Source: Melaminivora alkalimesophila (GTDB taxonomy: Bacteria > Pseudomonadota > Gammaproteobacteria > Burkholderiales > Burkholderiaceae_C). From it: a stretch of DNA of 9,547 nt. The notes under the pieces are model-generated. The model ran no database searches, was not told where the DNA came from, and worked only from the letters and a program-made list of their open reading frames with translations. Below are positions 6,192-9,547 of this stretch, piece after piece (the first letter of the stretch is position 1; every line of letters starts with the position of its first letter). The position numbers and the translations under genes are program-made. Location: NCBI RefSeq assembly GCF_000282995.1, contig NZ_ALEE01000368.1:1-9547 (forward strand), given 5' to 3'.

Positions 6192-6974
6192 TCAGTGTCC
6201 CCCCGTGCCCAGGTAGGCCTCGATGACCTTCTCGTTCTTCTGCACCTGCGCAGGCGTGCCCTCGGCGATCTGCTTGCCGTAGTCCAGCACCGTGACGCGG
6301 TCGCACAGGCCCATGACCAGCTTGACGTCGTGCTCGATCAGCAAGATGGTGCGGTTGTCGTTGCGGATGCGGTCGATCAGCTCGCGCAGCTGCACCTTCT
6401 CGGTGGCGTTCATGCCGGCGGCCGGCTCGTCCAGGGCGATCAGCTGCGGGTCGGTGGCGAGCGCGCGGGCGATCTCCAGGCGGCGCTGGTCGCCGTAGGA
6501 GAGGGTGCGCGCGCGGAAGTCCGCGTACTGCGAGATCCCCACATATTCCAGCAGCTCGCGCGCGCGCTGGCGGATCGCCGCCTCTTCCTCCTTGAACGAG
6601 CGGGTGCGAAAGATCGCCCCGCCCAGGCCGGAGCGCGTGCGGATGTGCCGCCCGACCATCACGTTCTCCAGCGCCGTCATCTCGGCAAACAGCCGGATGT
6701 TCTGGAAGGTGCGCGCGATGCCGGCCTTGGCCACCAGGTGGACGGCGCGCGGCTCGTAGGGCTGGCCCGCCAGCTCGAAGCTGCCCGAGTCGGGCGTGTA
6801 CAGGCCGGTGATGACGTTGAAGAAGGTGGTCTTGCCGGCGCCGTTCGGCCCGATCAGGCCATAGACCTGCCCGCGGCGGATGGTGATGCCCACGTCCGAG
6901 AGCGCCTGCAGGCCGCCGAAGCGCTTGGAGATGCCCGCGACCCTGAGCACCACGTCGGTGTTTGTGTCTGCCAT
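6192..6974 (-). CDS. livG: Branched-chain amino acid ABC transporter ATP-binding protein LivG
   Basis: From the ATG at 6974 the protein is 260 residues. It shows Walker A GPNGAGKTTFFN (42-53), Q-loop ARTFQNIRLF (87-96), the extended loop typical of LivG (about 108-135), signature LSYGDQRRLEIARAL (158-172), Walker B LIALDEPAAGMN (178-189), and switch histidine in LLIEHDVKLVMGL (211-223). The C-terminal EGTPAQVQKNEKVIEAYLG (238-256) is the usual LivG ending. The frame is open for 17 more codons to an ATG at 7025, but that start would overlap the end of livM. MADTNTDVVL leads straight into the nucleotide-binding fold, so 6974 is preferred despite a weak ribosome binding site. It lies 22 bases after livM and 3 before livF. 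Confidence 0.95.
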   Translation of the reverse strand: MADTNTDVVLRVAGISKRFGGLQALSDVGITIRRGQVYGLIGPNGAGKTTFFNVITGLYTPDSGSFELAGQPYEPRAVHLVAKAGIARTFQNIRLFAEMTALENVMVGRHIRTRSGLGGAIFRTRSFKEEEAAIRQRARELLEYVGISQYADFRARTLSYGDQRRLEIARALATDPQLIALDEPAAGMNATEKVQLRELIDRIRNDNRTILLIEHDVKLVMGLCDRVTVLDYGKQIAEGTPAQVQKNEKVIEAYLGTGGH

Positions 6975-6996
6975 GTCGTTGTACCGGTGTGTCTGC

Positions 6997-8076
6997 TCAG
7001 CTCTTCTGCACGAGGCTCTTGCCATGCTCGGGCGCGGGCCACAGGCCGCGCGGGCGCAGCAGCATGACGATGATCATCGCCAGCGCGATCAAGAGCTGGC
7101 GCAGGATGGAGGCGTCCAGGCGGCCGTCGGTCATGGCCTGCAGCGGCCCGGCCACGTAGCGCAGCACCTCCGGCAGCGCCGCCAGCAGCAGCGCCCCGAG
7201 GATCACGCCCGGGATGTGGCCGATGCCGCCCAGCACCACCATGGCGACGATCATGATCGACTCCATCAGGCTGAAGGACTCGGGCGAGACGAAGCCCTGG
7301 AAGGCCGCGAACATGGCGCCCGCGACGCCGCCGAAGGACGCGCCCATGCCGAAGGCCAGCAGCTTCATGTTGCGCGTGTTGATGCCCATGGCCTTGGCGG
7401 CGATCTCGTCCTCGCGGATCGCCATCCAGGCGCGGCCGATGCGCGAGTCCTCCAGGCGGTAGGACACGAAGATGGTCACCAGCACCAGCGCCAGGAACAG
7501 GTAGTAGTAGAGCGTCACCGAGCTGATGTCGTAGCCGAACAGCTCCAGCCGCCTGCCCAGGTCGAGCCCGAAGAACTTCACCGAGTCGATCTGGCCCAGG
7601 CCCTTCGGGCCGTTGGTCACGTTCACCGGATGGTCCAGGTTGTTCAGGAAGATGCGGATGATCTCGCCAAAGCCCAGCGTCACGATCGCCAGGTAGTCGC
7701 CGCGCAGCTTCAGCACCGGGATGCCCAGCAGCACCCCGGTGATGGTGGCAAGCACCAGCGCCAGCGGGATCACCGCCCACAGCGACATGTGCAACCCTTC
7801 CGGGAAGTGCGCCGCGAACCAGGCGAAGTTCTCCGCCAGGTGGGGCGAGGCCAGCAGCCCGAACATGTAGGCGCCGACGGCGTAGAAGGCGACGTACCCT
7901 AAGTCCAGCAGACCGGCGTAGCCGACCACGATGTTCAGGCCCAGGGCCAGCATGACGTACAGCAGCGCCAGGTCGACGATGCGCACCCAGGCGTTGCCGA
8001 AGTACTGCAGGATGAGGGGCAGGACCAGCAGCGCGATGGCGCCGAGGATCCACTGGGTCTTGCTCTTGCTTTGCAT
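6997..8076 (-). CDS. livM: Branched-chain amino acid ABC transporter permease LivM
   Basis: The 359-residue protein is a polytopic membrane protein with the LivM core: LALGLNIVVGYAGLLDLGYVAFYAVGAY (43-70), PVLKLRGDYLAIVTLGFGEIIR (120-141), and the cytoplasmic coupling loop RIGRAWMAIREDEIAAKAMGI (212-232), which contacts the ATPases. VVLGGIGHIPGVILGALLL (280-298) and the closing LRPRGLWP (340-347) are also typical. It pairs with LivH to form the membrane channel of the importer. A periplasmic insert of about 25 residues (75-99) lies between early helices. The ATG at 8076 has GGAG 9 bases upstream and lies 22 bases after the livH stop. The tail HGKSLVQKS is variable. Confidence 0.96.
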   Translation of the reverse strand: MQSKSKTQWILGAIALLVLPLILQYFGNAWVRIVDLALLYVMLALGLNIVVGYAGLLDLGYVAFYAVGAYMFGLLASPHLAENFAWFAAHFPEGLHMSLWAVIPLALVLATITGVLLGIPVLKLRGDYLAIVTLGFGEIIRIFLNNLDHPVNVTNGPKGLGQIDSVKFFGLDLGRRLELFGYDISSVTLYYYLFLALVLVTIFVSYRLEDSRIGRAWMAIREDEIAAKAMGINTRNMKLLAFGMGASFGGVAGAMFAAFQGFVSPESFSLMESIMIVAMVVLGGIGHIPGVILGALLLAALPEVLRYVAGPLQAMTDGRLDASILRQLLIALAMIIVMLLRPRGLWPAPEHGKSLVQKS

Positions 8077-8098
8077 GATGGATGGCTCCGGTGCTCGC

Positions 8099-9028
8099 TC
8101 AGGCGCGGTCCGCCACGCGCTCGCCCAGCAGGCCCGAAGGGCGCAGCGTGAGGATGATGATCAGCACGATGAAGGCGAAGATGTCGGTGTAGTGGCTGCC
8201 CAGCACGCCGCCCGTGAGGGCGCCGATGTAGCCCGAGCCGATGGCCTCGATCAGGCCCAGCAGGATGCCGCCGATGACGGCGCCCGTGAGGTTGCCGATG
8301 CCGCCGAACACGGCCGCCGTGAAGGCCTTCAGGCCGGGCAGGAAGCCCATGGTGTGCTGCGCCGTGCCGTAGTTCGAGGCGTACATGATCCCGGCAATCG
8401 CCGCCAGCACCGCGCCGATGATGAAGGTGGCGGAGATCACCATGTCGGGCTTGACGCCCATCAGCGCCGCCACGCGCGGGTTCTCGGCCGTGGCGCGCAT
8501 GGCGCGGCCCAGGCGGGTGTAGTTCACCAGGTAGACCATGGCCGACAGCGCCACCACCGTCACGCCCAGAATCAGTATCTGGGTGGTGGTGATGACGGCG
8601 CCGCCGATCTGGAAGGGGACGGGCGGCAGCAGCGTGGGATAGGGCTTGTAGTTGGGCTTCCAGATGATCATCGCCAGCGTCTGCAGCAGCAGCGACATGC
8701 CGATGGCCGTGATCAGCGGGGCCAGGCGCGGGCTGTTCCTCAGCGGCCGGTAGGCAACCTTCTCGATGGTGAAGTTCAGCGCCGCCGCCACGATGCAGGC
8801 AATCACGGTGGCCAGCAGCAGGATGAGCCAGCCGGGCGCGCCGGGCATGGCCTCGCGCATGAGGCCGATGCAGCTCCAGCTGGTGAGCGCGCCGATCATG
8901 AGCACCTCGCCGTGGGCGAAGTTGATGAGCTGGATGATGCCGTACACCATGGTGTAGCCCAGGGCTATCAAGGCGTACATGCTGCCCAGGACCAGACCGT
9001 TGATGATCTGTTGCAGCAGGATGTCCAT
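8099..9028 (-). CDS. livH: Branched-chain amino acid ABC transporter permease LivH
   Basis: The 309-residue permease opens MDILLQQIINGLVLGSMYALIALGYTMVYGI, continues with INFAHGEVLMIGA (35-47), and has the ATPase-coupling loop TRLGRAMRATAENPRVAALMGV (171-192). Near the end are FTAAVFGGIGNLTGAVIGGILLGLIEA (236-262) and LTLRPSGLLGE (293-303). All are standard LivH features. The frame stays open upstream to a GTG at 9136, but that extension would be translated through a terminator hairpin and lacks family similarity. The ATG at 9028 has a strong Shine-Dalgarno (GAGGA, 10 bases upstream) and is clearly the start. It is the first gene of the livHMGF cluster. No gene for a periplasmic binding protein lies beside it; rarA is directly upstream. 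Confidence 0.97.
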   Translation of the reverse strand: MDILLQQIINGLVLGSMYALIALGYTMVYGIIQLINFAHGEVLMIGALTSWSCIGLMREAMPGAPGWLILLLATVIACIVAAALNFTIEKVAYRPLRNSPRLAPLITAIGMSLLLQTLAMIIWKPNYKPYPTLLPPVPFQIGGAVITTTQILILGVTVVALSAMVYLVNYTRLGRAMRATAENPRVAALMGVKPDMVISATFIIGAVLAAIAGIMYASNYGTAQHTMGFLPGLKAFTAAVFGGIGNLTGAVIGGILLGLIEAIGSGYIGALTGGVLGSHYTDIFAFIVLIIILTLRPSGLLGERVADRA

Positions 9029-9107
9029 AAGCTTGCTTCCTCGTTCGGTCTCTCGTCCGTGGCGCGCACCGGCCGCAGTCCGCGGCGCCAGTTCCTGCCC
9101 GGTTAAT

Positions 9108-9142
9108 AAAAAACCCGGCAGGCAAAGGGTCTGCACGGGTTT
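9108..9142 (-). terminator. Intrinsic terminator / possible attenuator in the liv leader
   Basis: On the minus strand CCCG-T-GCAG (9139-9131) pairs with CTGCCGGG (9121-9114) around the loop ACCCTTTGC, with one bulged U. AAA before the stem pairs with the start of a six-U run (9113-9108). It lies 79 bases upstream of livH and 210 bases downstream of rarA. It could end rarA transcripts or, if the liv promoter lies further upstream, act as an attenuator. Confidence 0.8.
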
Positions 9143-9217
9143 CCTGGTGAAATTTTGTCACGGCCGGGACAGCCGCAGGCACCCTCGTTCGGCGGGGTTT
9201 TCCCTCGAAGCGGAAGG

Positions 9218-9256
9218 CCATCAGGCGAGCCCTGGGCCCATTAGAAATACTGATGG
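9218..9256. repeat. 7-bp inverted repeat with 25-base spacer
   Basis: CCATCAG (9218-9224) and CTGATGG (9250-9256) are exact reverse complements. The spacer contains GGGCCC and the AT-rich TTAGAAATA. It lies in the rarA-livH gap about 190-230 bases upstream of livH, where a regulator site would be plausible. It could equally be an RNA hairpin. No regulator is identified. Confidence 0.35.
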
Positions 9257-9262
9257 AGTCGC

Positions 9263-9302
9263 AAAAATCAGGGATTGCGCTGATTCACAACAGGGTCTGT
9301 TG
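9263..9302 (-). terminator. Tandem hairpins after rarA, weak terminator
   Basis: The first minus-strand hairpin is CAACAG/CTGTTG (9302-9297 with 9293-9288, loop ACC). The second, 2 bases later, is AATCAG/CTGATT (9285-9280 with 9271-9266, loop CGCAATCC) and runs into TTTTT (9267-9263). The second stem is AT-rich, so it would be a weak intrinsic terminator by itself. It starts 49 bases after the rarA stop, the natural place for a rarA terminator. Confidence 0.45.
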
Positions 9303-9351
9303 CCGGGCCCATGGAAGCCGGGATGCGGACAGCGCGGGCCGCCACCCGGGC

Positions 9352-9547
9352 TCAGGTCGCGGCGTCGGCGTCGGGCGCGGCTGCGGCGTTGCGCGCGCGC
9401 AGCTCCTCGAGCTTCTGCCCGATCTTGATCTCCAGGCCGCGCGGCACCGGGGCGTAGAAGCCGGGCGCCGCCATGCCTTCGGGCAGGTAGCTGGCGCCGG
9501 CGGCAAAACCGTCCTGCTCGTCGTGCGCGTAGCGGTAGCCGCGGCCG
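9352..9547 (-). CDS. rarA: Replication-associated recombination protein RarA, C-terminal 64 residues
   Basis: The minus strand from the right edge reads GRGYRYAHDEQDGFAAGASY, then LPEGMAAPGFYAPVPRGLEI, then KIGQKLEELRARNAAAAPDA and DAAT before a TGA at 9354-9352. The YRYAHDE motif, the PEGM segment, the aromatic FY and the VPRGLEIKIGQKLEELR end are characteristic of the C-terminal oligomerisation domain of RarA (MgsA/YcaJ, the bacterial WRNIP1 relative). This clamp-loader-like AAA+ ATPase acts at stalled replication forks. The ATPase domain lies outside the window, so activity cannot be judged. The last 12 residues are an alanine/aspartate tail of no clear role. It is upstream of the liv cluster in the same direction, separated by terminator-like hairpins, so co-transcription is unlikely. 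Confidence 0.9.
   Translation of the reverse strand, partial: GRGYRYAHDEQDGFAAGASYLPEGMAAPGFYAPVPRGLEIKIGQKLEELRARNAAAAPDADAAT

Larger units (their letters stand above)
9029..9351. other. Gene-free region between rarA and livH
   Basis: No believable gene is seen in these 323 bases on either strand. In minus-strand order the region holds tandem hairpins behind rarA (9302-9263), an inverted repeat CCATCAG/CTGATGG (arms 9250-9256 and 9218-9224), a near-palindrome GTGAAATTTTGTCAC (9147-9161), an intrinsic terminator (9142-9108), and a GC-rich stretch ending in the livH ribosome binding site. The livHMGF promoter is presumably here, but I could not identify a convincing -35/-10 pair. Confidence 0.7.

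Noticed and set aside
5151..7067. A 638-codon open frame on the plus strand, antisense to livF, livG and the DUF47 gene.
   Set aside because: It is a GC-rich shadow: low-complexity, rich in His/Asp/Arg/Ala, no recognisable domain, and it lies opposite three clearly real genes.
9065..9090. A possible sigma-54 promoter (TGGCGCC...CTGC) before livH.
   Set aside because: The GG-to-GC spacing is off by one base and the flanking consensus is missing.
9029..9136. A 36-codon N-terminal extension of livH from a GTG.
   Set aside because: It runs through the terminator hairpin, has no family likeness, and the ATG at 9028 has a strong GAGGA.
9285..9506. A 73-codon minus-strand open frame at the right edge.
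   Set aside because: It overlaps the RarA C-terminus in another frame; the RarA frame matches the family and this one does not.

Overview
The window is about 9.5 kb of very GC-rich bacterial chromosome and looks like ordinary core genome of a betaproteobacterium. The family is most likely Comamonadaceae (Acidovorax-like), inferred from base composition, protein style and gene order; no lineage marker in the window settles it. I see no mobile element, tRNA, rRNA, CRISPR array or foreign-looking island. All genes but one lie on the minus strand, so the blocks below are read from high to low coordinates.

Right edge (9352-9547): the last 64 residues of RarA, a replication-fork AAA+ ATPase. A 323-base gene-free stretch follows, with tandem hairpins behind rarA, an inverted repeat and a clear intrinsic terminator about 80 bases before livH. 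Next comes the compact livH-livM-livG-livF cluster (9028-5442), two permeases and two ATPases of a branched-chain amino acid type ABC importer. The window holds no substrate-binding protein gene for it.

Middle (5221-3515): a DUF47/PhoU-like gene followed by a PiT-family phosphate transporter, a typical two-gene phosphate uptake operon. Convergent to it is the only plus-strand gene, a small TM2-domain membrane protein (3035-3481), whose upstream region is shared with the rpsP promoter.

Left (2850-529): the conserved rpsP-rimM-trmD-rplS operon (ribosomal protein S16, 16S maturation factor, tRNA m1G37 methyltransferase, ribosomal protein L19), closed by a strong bidirectional-looking terminator. 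A CoA-pyrophosphatase-type NUDIX hydrolase (379 to the left edge) is cut by the window end.

The genes are conventional. What deserves a second look is regulatory: a terminator-like hairpin between rpsP and rimM, and a perfect extended -10 promoter overlapping the trmD stop that would give rplS its own structured leader. Together these could uncouple abundant S16/L19 from scarce RimM/TrmD. Others are a terminator/attenuator in the liv leader, a hairpin that may bring a distant Shine-Dalgarno sequence to the pit start, and a possibly leaderless TM2 gene. I found no convincing new multi-gene system.
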